NCBI GenBank assembly: GCA_963716215.1
Contig: OY970298.1
Coordinates: forward strand, 2,356,001-2,420,000
Reading direction: 5' to 3'
From: JACVRW01 sp963716215
GTDB taxonomy: Bacteria > Actinomycetota > Thermoleophilia > Solirubrobacterales > Thermoleophilaceae
DNA length: 64,000 nt
In this document: one piece after another, positions 8,075 through 18,034 of the stretch
How positions within the stretch are numbered: position 1 is the stretch's first letter
How the letters are laid out: each line of letters begins with the position of its first letter
Program-made: the position numbers and the translations under genes
Notes under the pieces: model-generated
Seen by the model: only the letters and a program-made list of their open reading frames with translations
Told to the model about the DNA's origin: nothing
Database searches by the model: none

Positions 8075-9114
8075 GTGGCGGGATCCGCACGCCGGGCGTA
8101 GAGCGCATCCACGACCCCGTCGTGCTGCCCGCCGAGGACGAGCTCGACCGCTCGCTGCGCCCCAAGAAGCTCGAGGACTTCGTCGGCCAGGATCGGATCA
8201 AGCAGCAGCTGGAGATCTTCATCCAGGCCACACGCGCCCGCGGCGAGGCGCTCGACCATGTGCTGCTGGCCGGGCCGCCCGGCCTCGGCAAGACGTCGCT
8301 CGCCCAGATCGTGGCCAACGAGCTGGAGGTGGCGTTCGTGCCCACAGCCGGCCCGGCCCTGGAGCGCAAGGGCGACGTAGCCAGCTACCTGACCGCGCTC
8401 CAGCCGCGCAGCGTCTTCTTCGTCGACGAGATCCACCGGCTGCCGAAGGCGCTCGAGGAGACCTTCTATCCGGCCATGGAGGACCGCAAGCTGCCGATCA
8501 CGGTGGGGCAAGGGGCTGGCGCCGCTGTGGTCACGCTCGACCTGCCCGAGTTCACGCTGATCGGGGCGACCACTCGCACCGGGCTGCTCACCACCCCGCT
8601 GCGCGACCGCTTCGGCGTGACGCACCGCCTGGAGCTGTACGCGCCGGCGGAGCTCGCTCGCATCGTGCGGCGGTCGGCGGGGATCCTCGACGTGGACATC
8701 GACGACCCCGGCGCCGAGGCGATCGCAGCCCGCTCGCGCGGCACCCCGCGTGTGGCCAACCGGCTGCTCAAGCGGGTGCGCGACTTCGCGGAGGTGCGCG
8801 GCGCCGGCTCCATCGACGCGCGCGTGGCGCGCGAGGCGCTCGACCTGCTGGAGGTCGACGAGGCCGGGCTCGACCGCCTGGACCGCGACATCCTGCGCAA
8901 CATCTGCGAGAAGTTCGGTGGCGGCCCCGTCGGCCTGTCCACGCTGGCCGTGGCCGTTGGCGAGGAGGCGGACACGCTCGAGGACGTGTACGAGCCCTAT
9001 CTGCTCCAGCAGGGCTTTCTGATGCGCACGCCGCGGGGCCGGATCGCCACCGACGCCGCGTTCGCCCACCTGGGCCTGGAAGCCCCCCGCGAGGGCACGC
9101 AGCGGCTGTTCTGA
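8071..9114 (+). CDS. ruvB: Holliday junction branch migration ATPase RuvB
   Basis: RuvB is the AAA+ motor that drives branch migration. The 347-residue product has Walker A GPPGLGKTSL near residue 70, Walker B FVDEIHRL near residue 117, sensor 1 in LIGATTRTGLLTTPLRDRFG, and the C-terminal winged helix starting after RLDRDILRNI. Start ATG 8071 overlaps the ruvA stop by 4 nt. It is the last gene of the ruvCAB cluster; 48 nt separate it from the next gene. Confidence 0.98.
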   Translation: MSGGIRTPGVERIHDPVVLPAEDELDRSLRPKKLEDFVGQDRIKQQLEIFIQATRARGEALDHVLLAGPPGLGKTSLAQIVANELEVAFVPTAGPALERKGDVASYLTALQPRSVFFVDEIHRLPKALEETFYPAMEDRKLPITVGQGAGAAVVTLDLPEFTLIGATTRTGLLTTPLRDRFGVTHRLELYAPAELARIVRRSAGILDVDIDDPGAEAIAARSRGTPRVANRLLKRVRDFAEVRGAGSIDARVAREALDLLEVDEAGLDRLDRDILRNICEKFGGGPVGLSTLAVAVGEEADTLEDVYEPYLLQQGFLMRTPRGRIATDAAFAHLGLEAPREGTQRLF

Positions 9115-9162
9115 GCGCGCGCCACTTTTGCGGTAGCGCGCTGGCTAGCATGGGCGGTTCGC

Positions 9163-9606
9163 ATGCCGATCTTCATCTGTCCGAACTGCGGGGACCGGAG
9201 CATCTCCACCGAGCGCACGGCGGGCTTCAAGGACCGCGCTCGCGCCTGCAGCAAGTGTGGCTTCGGCTTCGTCTTCGAGCTGCTCGACGACTACTACCCG
9301 GCCCCCAACGCCGCCTTCTTCCTGCTCGACCAGCAGGGCCGCCTGATCGGCACGGGCCGCGGCGCCCGCGAGCTGACCGGGCTGGGTGACCTCGACGTGA
9401 TCGGCCGGCCGGTCCAGGACGTGCTCAAGCTCGAGTTCGAGAACAAGGAAGATCACGTCGCTACGGCGCTGGAGTGGGGTGTGCGCGTGCTCGACAAGCC
9501 GGTGACCGTGCACGCCGAAGGAGACCGGCCCGAGTCGGCGAAGGCGGACATCTTCCCCGCGTACGACGACGACGGGGGCCTTCTGCTCGTGCTCACTCCG
9601 CGATGA
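9163..9606 (+). CDS. Zinc-ribbon plus PAS-like domain protein of unknown function
   Basis: The 147-residue protein begins MPIFICPNCGDRSIS and has a second CSKCGFGF knuckle near residue 35, so a Cys4 zinc ribbon is clear. Residues 50-145 read like a small PAS domain: AFFLLDQQGRLIGTGRGARELTGL followed by VIGRPVQDVLKLEF, ending in a strand-rich segment LLLVLTPR. No output domain follows. Its stop overlaps the secDF ATG (ATGA), so the two are translationally coupled. A TAGCAT box lies 11 nt before the ATG. It may sense a signal and act on the coupled export machinery, but nothing in the sequence proves that. Confidence 0.65.
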   Translation: MPIFICPNCGDRSISTERTAGFKDRARACSKCGFGFVFELLDDYYPAPNAAFFLLDQQGRLIGTGRGARELTGLGDLDVIGRPVQDVLKLEFENKEDHVATALEWGVRVLDKPVTVHAEGDRPESAKADIFPAYDDDGGLLLVLTPR

Positions 9607-12600
9607 CCAGTCGCACCCGCAACCTCTCGATCCTCGGGGTCGTCGTGGTGCTGCTCGTCCTGGCGCTGATGGTGATCCTGCCGGGCACCCCGCTGTCGAA
9701 GGACACCAAGCTGGGCCTCGACCTGGAGGGCGGCATCGAGCTCGTCTACGAGGGCGAGCCGACTCCGCAGGTGCCCGAGGTCACGCCGCAGTCGGTCGAC
9801 GACGCGATCGAGACGATGCGCAAGCGCGTCGACTCTCTCGGCGTCTCCGAGCCGGAGATCCAGCGGGCCGGCGCACGCCAGATCTCGGTCGGCCTGCCCG
9901 ACGTGCAGAACGCCGAGCGGGCGCGCGAGCAGGTCGGCAACACCGCGCGGCTCCAGTTCTACGACTGGGAGCCGAACGTGCTCACCGACCGCGAGATCTA
10001 CGCGGGCGGCCGGGCGCTGTTCCAGGCTGTCGAGGCGGCGTCCAAGGAGCAGGGCAAGGCTGAGCAGAGCGACGTGCCGCCCGGCTCCGACGTGTCGCCC
10101 GAGCAGGCGGACCGCGACAACAACACCGCCAAGGACCGCTACTACCTGTTCGGCCCCGACGAGCGCCCGATCGGCCCCGACAAGCAGCCACTGCGCACCG
10201 GCAGCTACGAGCCGTCGGGCACCTGCAAGGACCTGCTGGCCGACTACGAGCCCGAGCCCGGCCCCGCACCGGAGTTCGCCGAGGACACGGAGTGCCTGCC
10301 GCAGCTGGAGGCGCTCGGATCGGGCGGGCCGCCGGCGGGCTCTCGCGTCATCAAGGTCCCCGAGGGCGTGGTGGTCCTCGAGCAGGAGCGCGCGCCCAAC
10401 CAGCCCGCACAGATCCAGCGCTACTCGGTGATCGAGGACGACTCCGAGCTGTCCGGCGAGGACATCAAGAACCCGGAGGCCAACACCGACCCGAACACCA
10501 ACGCCCCGCTGGTGACGATGGAGTTCACCGACAAGGGGCGCGAGGCGTTCGCGCGCGTGACCAAGCGCATCGCCGAGCGCGGGTTCGACGCGTCGACGCT
10601 GTCGCCCGGCGCGACCGACAAGGAGCAGTTCTTCCAGCGCTTCGCGATCACGCTCGACAACCAGATCGTCTCGCTGGCCACGATCGACTTCATCTCCAAC
10701 CCGGAGGGCATCGACGGCCGCACCGGGGCCCAGATCGAGAACGTCGGCGACTTCGACGCCGCCAACGACCTCGCGGAGAGCCTGCGCATCGGCGCCCTGC
10801 CGATCGAGCTGAAGCTGATCTCCGAGACGCAGGTGTCGGCCACGCTCGGCCAGCAGGCGCTCGACCAGGGCCTCCTGGCCGCCGCCGTGGGCCTGGCGCT
10901 GACGATCCTCTTCCTGCTGGTCTTCTACCGCGTGCTCGGCCTGGTGGCCACGGCCGCGCTCTTGATCTACGCCGTCTTCCTGTTCGCGCTGGTCAAGCTG
11001 ATCCCGATCACGCTCACGCTGCCCGGGATCGCGGGGTTGGTGCTGACCTTGGCGGTGGCGGCCGACGCCAACATCGTCATGTTCGAGCGCATCAAGGAGG
11101 AGGTGCGCGCGGGCAGATCGATACCGGCGGCCATCTCAGCCGGCTACGCGAAGGCGCTCAGGACGATCATCGACGCGAACGTCGTGACCGTCGGCGTCGC
11201 GTTCATCTTGTTCACGCTGGCCACTGCGGGCGTCAAGGGCTTCGCGTTCACGCTCGGTATCGGCACGCTCGTATCCCTGTTCACCGCGGTGCTGGCCACC
11301 TCGGCGATCCTCGGCTCGATGGCGCGCACGCGCCTGCTGCGCTCCCCGAGCGCGCTGGGCGCGGGGCCCGAGCGCGTCAGCTGGCAGCGCTTCGACTTCA
11401 TGGGCAAGGCGCGCTGGTTCTTCTCCTTCTCCGGCGCGATCCTGGCGGTCGGCGCGATCGCTCTGTCCACGCTCGGCCTCAACTTCGGCATCGACTTCGA
11501 GTCCGGCACGCGCATCACCACGCCGCTCGAGCGCCCCGCCAGTGTGGACGACGTGCGCACCGCGCTCGACCCGCTCGGCTACTCGGACGCCAAGATCCAG
11601 GAGCTCGACGACCCCGAGCTCGGCGAGAACGTGGTGCAGATCTCGGTGCCGCAGCTGGAGCCCGAGAAGGTGACCGAGGTCGAGAACGCCCTCGACGAGA
11701 GCTTCGGCGTCGCGGGCGACGACTTCTCGTCCAGCTCGATCGGCCCGACGTTCGGCGAGCAGATCGCCCGTACGGCGCTGATTGCGGTGGTCGCGTCGCT
11801 GCTGCTGATCTCGATCTACATCGGCTTCCGATTCGAGTGGAAGTTCGCGGTGCCGATCCTGATCGCGCTGGCGCACGACCTGCTGATCACATCGGGCGTC
11901 TACGCCCTGACCGAACGCGAGGTGACGACCTCGACGGTCGCCGCGTTGCTGACGATCATGGGGTACTCGCTGTACGACACGATCATCGTGTTCGACCGCA
12001 TCCGGGAGAACGTGCCGCGCATGCCGCGCGCGACCTTCTCGCAGATAGCCAACCGCTCGATGTCGGAGGTGCTGACCAGATCCCTGGCCACGAGCTTCAC
12101 GGTGCTGATGCCCGTTGGTGCGCTGCTGCTGTTCGGCGGCGACACGCTCAAGGACTTCGCGTTCGCGCTGCTGGTGGGCGTCGCCTCGGGCGCGTACTCG
12201 TCGATCTTCATCGCCACGCCGGTGCTGGTGGAGTGGAAGGAGCGCGAGCAGGTGTACATGCGCCGCCGGCGGCTCATCATGGACCAGCACGGCGGCATGG
12301 TGCCGGCGTTCGCTACGGGCGCGCTCGCGCCCGAGCCGGCGGTCGCTGCTGCTGCCGCAGGCGGCGGTACACGCACGCGTCGGGCCCGCCGCACCGCTCC
12401 CAAGCCCACCGGCCCGCGGCCCGCGCCGCCACCGAGGGCGGCTCAGCCGCCGCCCGCGCCGCCGCCGCCGAGACCGACGCCTGACCCCGCGCCCGCGCCG
12501 CCAGACCCCGCGCCCGCCGACACGGCTGCCGCGCCGCCTGACGTGCCGGCGCCCGAGCAGGCCGCGCCCGAGCCGCCGGCCGCGTCCGAGGACGCTCCGC

Positions 12601-12707
12601 CGGCAGCTCCGCAGTCGCGCACGACGTCGACCGCCGGTCCCGACAAGCCGAAGCCCACCCCGAAGCCGAAGCGCCAGCGACCGCGCCGGAAGCATGGGAG
12701 GCGTTAG
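9603..12707 (+). CDS. secDF: Fused protein-export membrane protein SecDF
   Basis: SecD and SecF use the proton gradient to pull exported proteins through SecYEG. Here they form one 1034-residue polypeptide. The SecD half has the first transmembrane helix, GLDLEGGIELVYE, a large periplasmic region (about residues 40-410) and the five-helix block with ADANIVMFERIKEEVRAGRS. The SecF half begins near residue 590 with a new helix, GLNFGIDFESGTRI, and the matching YDTIIVFDRIRENV. The last roughly 120 residues are an unusual proline/alanine-rich tail (residues about 905-1010) that ends in a strongly basic stretch KPKRQRPRRKHGRR, probably cytoplasmic. ATG 9603 overlaps the stop of the zinc-ribbon gene. 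Confidence 0.96.
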   Translation: MTSRTRNLSILGVVVVLLVLALMVILPGTPLSKDTKLGLDLEGGIELVYEGEPTPQVPEVTPQSVDDAIETMRKRVDSLGVSEPEIQRAGARQISVGLPDVQNAERAREQVGNTARLQFYDWEPNVLTDREIYAGGRALFQAVEAASKEQGKAEQSDVPPGSDVSPEQADRDNNTAKDRYYLFGPDERPIGPDKQPLRTGSYEPSGTCKDLLADYEPEPGPAPEFAEDTECLPQLEALGSGGPPAGSRVIKVPEGVVVLEQERAPNQPAQIQRYSVIEDDSELSGEDIKNPEANTDPNTNAPLVTMEFTDKGREAFARVTKRIAERGFDASTLSPGATDKEQFFQRFAITLDNQIVSLATIDFISNPEGIDGRTGAQIENVGDFDAANDLAESLRIGALPIELKLISETQVSATLGQQALDQGLLAAAVGLALTILFLLVFYRVLGLVATAALLIYAVFLFALVKLIPITLTLPGIAGLVLTLAVAADANIVMFERIKEEVRAGRSIPAAISAGYAKALRTIIDANVVTVGVAFILFTLATAGVKGFAFTLGIGTLVSLFTAVLATSAILGSMARTRLLRSPSALGAGPERVSWQRFDFMGKARWFFSFSGAILAVGAIALSTLGLNFGIDFESGTRITTPLERPASVDDVRTALDPLGYSDAKIQELDDPELGENVVQISVPQLEPEKVTEVENALDESFGVAGDDFSSSSIGPTFGEQIARTALIAVVASLLLISIYIGFRFEWKFAVPILIALAHDLLITSGVYALTEREVTTSTVAALLTIMGYSLYDTIIVFDRIRENVPRMPRATFSQIANRSMSEVLTRSLATSFTVLMPVGALLLFGGDTLKDFAFALLVGVASGAYSSIFIATPVLVEWKEREQVYMRRRRLIMDQHGGMVPAFATGALAPEPAVAAAAAGGGTRTRRARRTAPKPTGPRPAPPPRAAQPPPAPPPPRPTPDPAPAPPDPAPADTAAAPPDVPAPEQAAPEPPAASEDAPPAAPQSRTTSTAGPDKPKPTPKPKRQRPRRKHGRR

Positions 12708-12710
12708 CCG

Positions 12711-13010
12711 ATGAGCATGGTCGTGTGGGTGATGATGGGCATCGCCGTCTGGCACTTCACCGTGTTCGTGCCCGACCGCTTCTGGGGCGGCATCGTGGGC
12801 GCCTTCCTGGCCGCCGGCATCGCCGCGGCGCTGTTCGGCCTGCTCGTCAACGGCGGCAGCGTCCCCGGGCAGAACGACACCGACATCGCGCAGGCGCTGA
12901 TCGCGATACCCGGATCGGTGATCGGGCTGGCCCTCTCGTACTGGTACGGCTCACGCGTCGACCGCCAGCACGGCATCGACCACGGTCAGACACGCGCGGG
13001 CTCGCACTGA
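12711..13010 (+). CDS. Small membrane protein (GlsB/YeaQ-like), function unknown
   Basis: The 99-residue protein has three hydrophobic segments (VWVMMGIAVWHF, GGIVGAFLAAGIAAALFGLLV, ALIAIPGSVIGLALSYWYG) and a short polar C-terminus. Glycine-rich helices of this kind resemble small transglycosylase-associated or GlsB-type membrane proteins, but the match is weak. A GGAGG lies about 10 nt before ATG 12711, inside the end of secDF, so it is likely in the same transcript. No enzymatic motif is visible. Confidence 0.65.
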   Translation: MSMVVWVMMGIAVWHFTVFVPDRFWGGIVGAFLAAGIAAALFGLLVNGGSVPGQNDTDIAQALIAIPGSVIGLALSYWYGSRVDRQHGIDHGQTRAGSH

Positions 13011-13067
13011 GTTGGGGGGCGGCCCCGGTGGCCGCCGGCCCTCATTCCGTCCGCCGTCGCTCGCAGG

Positions 13068-15551
13068 ATGGACGGGATGCGCTCCCAGCCGAGCCGATGG
13101 GCCTGCGATCCCTACGACGTCTCCGCCGCCGAACGGCTGGCGGCCGGTCTGGGCGTGTCGCAGCCGGTCGGCGCGATCCTGGCGCGGCGTGGCTTCGCGA
13201 ACGTGGACGAGGCGCGGCGCTTCCTCGCCGCCGACGAGCGCCACGACCCACGCACGCTGCCCGGAGTCCCGGCTGCGTGTGAGCTGATCGGCGCGCACCT
13301 CGCCCGCGGCTCGCGCATCGCGGTGTTCGGCGACTACGACGTCGACGGTGTGTGCTCCACCACGATCCTGGTTCGCACCCTGCGGGCGCTCGGCGCCGAC
13401 CCGGTTTGGGAGCTGCCCAGCCGCTTCGACGAGGGCTACGGGCTGTCGGTGGCCGCCGTCGAGCGCCTCGTCGCTCGCGGTGTGCACCTGCTGGTCACCG
13501 TCGACTGCGGCATCACGGCGGTCGAGCCCGTCGCGGCCGCTCGGGCCGCCGGCCTCGACGTGGTGGTCACCGACCATCACTTGCCGGACGACCTGCTGCC
13601 CGACTGCGTTGTGGTGCACCCGGCGCTGCCGGCCGAGCCCGGCGGGCCGCCCGTCTACGGCTGTCCGGAGCTGTGCGCGTCCGGCGTCGCGCTGAAGCTC
13701 TGCGAGGCCCTGCACGGCGCGGCCGGGGGCGACCCGCTCGCTGCCGAGGAGCACCTCGACCTGGCCGCGCTCGCCACGGTCTGCGATCTCGTGCCGCTGC
13801 GCGGCGAGAACCGCCGCATCGTGCGCGAGGGGCTGGTCGCGATGGCCCGCACCGAGAAGCCCGGCCTGCGGGCGCTGATGTCGGTGGGCGCGGTGGCGCC
13901 CGCCGAGCTCACCGAGCATTCGCTCGGCTTCCGGCTCGGTCCCCGCATCAACGCCGCCGGGCGCATGCGGCGCGCCGACGCCGCGCTCGAGCTGTTGCTC
14001 ACAGAGGACGCCGGCCGCGCCGAGGAGGTGGCTCGCGAGCTCGACCTGCTCAACACCGACCGCCAGCAGGCCGAGACGCGCATCCTGTTCGCGGCCGAGG
14101 CCGCGTGCCTGCCGCAGGCGTCGCAGGCCGCGATCGTCGTGGCGGGAGAGGGTTGGCACCCCGGTGTCGTCGGCATCGTCGCCTCGCGGCTGGTCGAGCG
14201 CTGGCGGCGCCCCTGCGTCGTGATCGCGCTCGGCGACGACGGGTCGGGACGCGGGTCGGGTCGCAGCATCTCGCCGTACGACCTGCACGGGGGCCTGGCC
14301 GCCTGCGCGGCGCACCTCACCCGCTTCGGTGGCCACCGCATGGCAGCCGGCGTGGAGCTGGCGGCGGACTCCGTCGGGCCCTTCCGGGCCGCGCTCGCTG
14401 CGCACGCCGGCGCGGCGCTGAGCCCCACCGACCTGATCCCCGTCGAGCGGGTCGACGCGGTGGTCCCGGGCGGCTTGCTCGGCCTCGGCCTGGCCGAGGA
14501 GCTCGAGACGCTGCGCCCGTTCGGGATGGGAAACCCGCAGCCCACCCTGCTCGTGCCCGCCGCGCGCTTCCAGCAGGTGACCGGAATGGGTGAGGACAAG
14601 GAGCACGCGCGCTTCACGCTCGTCACGGCGGGCGGCGCCCGCTCCCGCGGCGTCGCGTTCGGCTCGCCCCCCAAGGCGCTCGCTCCGGCCGCGGAGCAGA
14701 ACCACGACATCGCGCTGCGCCTCGAGCGCAACCGCTGGAACGGCATGGTCGAGCCGCGCACGATCCTGCGCGCGCTCTGTCCGACCGAGCCCGGGGAGCT
14801 GCGCGTGCTGGGCGAGGAGGGCACGTTCTGGGCGCGCCTGCGACGCGCGCGCGGGTCGGCGCCGTCCGAGCCCCCGATCGTCGCGGCGCCGGAGCCGCTC
14901 GACCGCCGGCGCGAGGGCTTCGCGGGCGTTGCTGGCGAGCTGTTCACGAGCGGGGAGCGCGTCCTCGTCGCCGTGGCTGACGTCGAACGCCGCCGCGCCG
15001 GGCTCGAGCAGATCGTGGCCGGCCTGGCGCGGGACGGGATGGCGGTTGCGTCCTGGAGCGCCATAGCCGGCGACCCTGCCCTCGCGGGCGCATACGACCA
15101 GCTGGTCGCGCTCGACCCCCCGCCGCTCGGCATCGCCGACCCGCTGCTGCGCCGCGGACCGCGGGCCCACATGGCCTGGGGGCCCGCGGAGGCCGAGTTC
15201 GCCCTGCACGTCTGGCGAGCCGAGCTGGACCTGCGTCCCGCGCTGGCGGACGCCTACCGCGCGCTGCGCGAGCTACCCGACGACGCCGGCGCCGAACGGC
15301 TCCAGCACGCGCTGCAGGGCACCGGCCGCTATCCGCGCGGCCCCGAGGCCTGCGCCCGCCTGGTGGACGTCCTCGGCGAGCTCGGTCTGGTCGAGTTCGT
15401 GCTCGACCGGCCGTCGTGCAGGGTGCTCGATGCGGGCCGCACGGAGCTCGAGCGCTCCGCGGCCTTCCGCGCCTGCGTGGACCGGCTCGGGGCGATCGAG
15501 CGGGCGCTGGCGGCAGAGCGGCCGGACGCCGCGGCCTCCCGCGCCGCCTGA
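13068..15551 (+). CDS. recJ: Single-stranded-DNA-specific exonuclease RecJ
   Basis: RecJ degrades single-stranded DNA 5' to 3' in recombination and mismatch repair. The 827-residue product has the DHH-superfamily motifs in order: FGDYDVDGVCSTT near residue 88 (motif I), VDCGITA near 145, VTDHHLPDD near 168 (motif III DHH), and the DHHA1 region with GFRLGPRINAAGRM and GRGSGRSI..YDLHG..HLTRFGGH. An OB-fold segment follows. The last 250 or so residues (from about 570) are less conserved, so the protein is longer than the E. coli enzyme. ATG 13068 is used; ATG 13077 is an alternative. It follows a 57-nt gap. Confidence 0.95.
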   Translation: MDGMRSQPSRWACDPYDVSAAERLAAGLGVSQPVGAILARRGFANVDEARRFLAADERHDPRTLPGVPAACELIGAHLARGSRIAVFGDYDVDGVCSTTILVRTLRALGADPVWELPSRFDEGYGLSVAAVERLVARGVHLLVTVDCGITAVEPVAAARAAGLDVVVTDHHLPDDLLPDCVVVHPALPAEPGGPPVYGCPELCASGVALKLCEALHGAAGGDPLAAEEHLDLAALATVCDLVPLRGENRRIVREGLVAMARTEKPGLRALMSVGAVAPAELTEHSLGFRLGPRINAAGRMRRADAALELLLTEDAGRAEEVARELDLLNTDRQQAETRILFAAEAACLPQASQAAIVVAGEGWHPGVVGIVASRLVERWRRPCVVIALGDDGSGRGSGRSISPYDLHGGLAACAAHLTRFGGHRMAAGVELAADSVGPFRAALAAHAGAALSPTDLIPVERVDAVVPGGLLGLGLAEELETLRPFGMGNPQPTLLVPAARFQQVTGMGEDKEHARFTLVTAGGARSRGVAFGSPPKALAPAAEQNHDIALRLERNRWNGMVEPRTILRALCPTEPGELRVLGEEGTFWARLRRARGSAPSEPPIVAAPEPLDRRREGFAGVAGELFTSGERVLVAVADVERRRAGLEQIVAGLARDGMAVASWSAIAGDPALAGAYDQLVALDPPPLGIADPLLRRGPRAHMAWGPAEAEFALHVWRAELDLRPALADAYRALRELPDDAGAERLQHALQGTGRYPRGPEACARLVDVLGELGLVEFVLDRPSCRVLDAGRTELERSAAFRACVDRLGAIERALAAERPDAAASRAA

Positions 15552-15577
15552 GCGCGTCCGCCGCCCGCCACCCGCTC

Positions 15578-15583
15578 TAAACT
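15578..15583 (+). promoter_or_regulatory. Predicted -10 box (TAAACT) of rel
   Basis: TAAACT ends 7 nt before the rel ATG at 15591 and no Shine-Dalgarno sequence lies in between. The arrangement predicts a leaderless rel mRNA. Confidence 0.4.
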
Positions 15584-15590
15584 CGGTCAC

Positions 15591-18030
15591 ATGCCGAAGC
15601 TGCCGCGCGGCAACGGGAAGTCGGGCACTGGGACGGCGCGCAAGACGCCGACCAAGCGGCCCGCGCCCAGGCGCAAGGCGGGCGAGGCCACACAGACGGC
15701 CGGGAACGGCAACGCGGAGGCCCCCGAGCAGACCGCCGCCAACGGGCACACGACCGCCCCCGAGCGCGATTTCGAGCACCAGCCGGTGGACGCGCACGTG
15801 ACCCACGCGCCGGCCGGCCCCGAGGCCAGGCTGACCGAGGACCAGCGCGTGCTGCTCGGCGACCTGTTCGCCGTCGTGGAGGAGCACGCCGCCGACGCCG
15901 TCGAGCAGGTCGACCGTGAGCTCGTGGAGGGCGCGTTCGTGTTCTCCTGCGAGCGGCACGCCGACCAGCGCCGCGCCAGCGGCGAGGAGTTCATCGTGCA
16001 CCCCGTGGGCGTGGCCAAGATCTGCGCCGGCATGCGCCTCGATACCGCCACGCTGTGCGCCGCCCTGCTGCACGACACGGTCGAGGACACCACCGCCTCG
16101 CTCGCGGAGGTCGAGGAGGAGTTCGGCGAGCAGGTCGGGGCGCTCGTCGATGGCGTCACCAAGCTGTCCGGCGTCACGTTCCAGAGCCGCGACGACCGCC
16201 AGGCCGAGAACTACCGCAAGATGATGGTCGCGATGGCCCAGGACATCCGGGTCATCCTGATCAAGCTCGCCGATCGCCTGCACAACATGCGCACGATCGG
16301 CTCGATGCCCAAGCACAAGCAGCAGGAGAAGGCCAAGGAGACGCTCGAGATCTTCGCGCCGCTGGCGCACCGGCTCGGCATCCACGCGATCAAGTGGGAG
16401 CTGGAGGACCTCGCCTTCGCCACCCTGCACCCGCGCAAGTACAACGAGATCAAGCAGCTCGTCTCCCAGCAGCGCGGCGAGCGCGAGGGCTACGTGGCGC
16501 GGGCCGGGCAGTACCTGCAGAAGGAGCTGGAGGCGGTCGGGATCGAGGCCGAGATCGCGGGCCGCGCGAAGCACTTCTACTCGATCTACTCGAAGATGAC
16601 CAAGAAGGGCCGCGAGTTCAACGAGATCTACGACCTCACGGCCATGCGTGTGCTGGTGGACTCGGTCAAGGACTGCTACGGCGCGATCGGGGTCATCCAC
16701 TCGCTCTGGAAGCCGCTGCCGGGGCGCTTCAAGGACTGGGTGGCCATGCCCAAGTTCAACATGTACCAGGCCCTGCACACCACGGTGATCGGGCCGGAGG
16801 GTCGCCCGCTCGAGATCCAGATCCGCACGCTCGAGATGCACCGCACCGCCGAGTTCGGCGTGGCCGCGCACTGGATCTACAAGGAGGACGGCGGCAAGCC
16901 CGTCGAGCAGAAGGTGGAGTGGCTGCGTCACCTGCTCGACTGGCAGCAGGACGCCAAGGACCCGCAGGAGTTCGCCGAGACCCTGAAGGCGGACCTGTTC
17001 GAGGACGAGGTGTTCGTGTTCACGCCGAAGGGCGAGGTCAAGTCGCTGGCCGGCGGCGCCACCCCGCTCGACTTCGCCTACTCGATCCACACCGACGTCG
17101 GGCACCGCTGCGTCGGCGCCAAGGTGAACGGCAAGATCGTGCCGCTGCACTACGAGCTCCAGTCCGGCGACATCTGCGAGGTGCTCACCTCCAAGAAGGA
17201 GCGCGGGCCCGTCGCGCGACTGGCTCGCCCTCGCGAAGACCACCCGCGCCCAGTCCAAGATCCGCGCGTGGTTCACGCGCGAGCGCCGGGAGGACTCGGA
17301 GCGCAGCGGTCGCGAGATCCTGCACGAGAACATGAAGCGCGCCGGGCTGCCGCCACAGAAGCTCGCCGGCTCGCCGCTGCTCGCCGACGTGATCCGCGAG
17401 ATGGGCTTCAAGAAGGGCGAGGAGTTCTACATCGCCCTCGGTCAGGCCAAGATCTCGCCGAAGACCGTCACCAGCAAGCTGATGCACCGCCTCAAGGAGG
17501 GCGAAGGGGTGGAGCCGGCGTCCGCCGCCGCGGAGCTGCTCGAACGCCGCGAGCCGCCCAAGAAGACGTCCGCCTCCTCGAGCTTCGGCATCAAGGTCCA
17601 GGGCGTGGAGGACGTGATGCTGAGGCTGGCCAAGTGCTGCCGGCCGGTGCCCGGCGACCCGATCGTGGGCTACATCTCGCTCGGCAAGGGCATCACGATC
17701 CACCACGAGAACTGCTCCAACGCCCAGGCGCTGATGCGCAACCCCGAGCGCTTCACCAAGGTCGCGTGGGAGGGGGAGACGTCGGCCCCGTTCCGGGTCG
17801 AGCTCCAGATCGACGGCTGGGACCGCCACCGCCTGTTGGAGGACATCACCCGCACGTTCGCGGAGACCGGCATCAACATCCTCGAGGCTCGCTGCACCGT
17901 CGTGCACCCGATGGTCAAGAACCGCTTCGTCGTCGAGGTGGGGGACACCGCCGGGCTGAAGACCTGCATCACCCGGCTGCGGAACGTCGAGTCGGTGTTC
18001 GACGCCTACCGCGTCACGCCGACCGGCTGA
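15591..18030 (+). CDS. rel: Bifunctional (p)ppGpp synthetase/hydrolase Rel, interrupted by a one-base frameshift
   Basis: Long Rel enzymes make and degrade the stringent-response alarmone (p)ppGpp. Domains in order: a basic low-complexity N-terminus (residues 1-70); an HD hydrolase domain with LLHDTVEDTT intact; a synthetase domain with RFKDWVAMPKFNMYQALHT and EIQIRT; a TGS domain (VFTPKGEVKSLAGG..); a helical region; and a C-terminal ACT domain (FRVELQIDGWDRHRLLEDITR). The frame shifts at about 17211: after CEVLTSKKERGP one extra G is needed to explain the continuation SRDWLALAKTTRAQSKIRAWF in the next frame. Removing that base gives exactly 813 codons. As written, the protein would lose the region after TGS and read into a meaningless frame. 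Sequencing error is the simplest explanation because both halves are well conserved. Confidence 0.9.
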
Positions 18031-18034
18031 GACG

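Noticed and set aside
9115..9162. Terminator after ruvB (GCGCGC hairpin)
   Set aside because: The stem is only 6 bp and no T run follows; it is ordinary GC-rich sequence.
17332..18030. Separate short gene for the C-terminal half of Rel
   Set aside because: It continues the Rel domains exactly after a one-base correction and has no start signal of its own.
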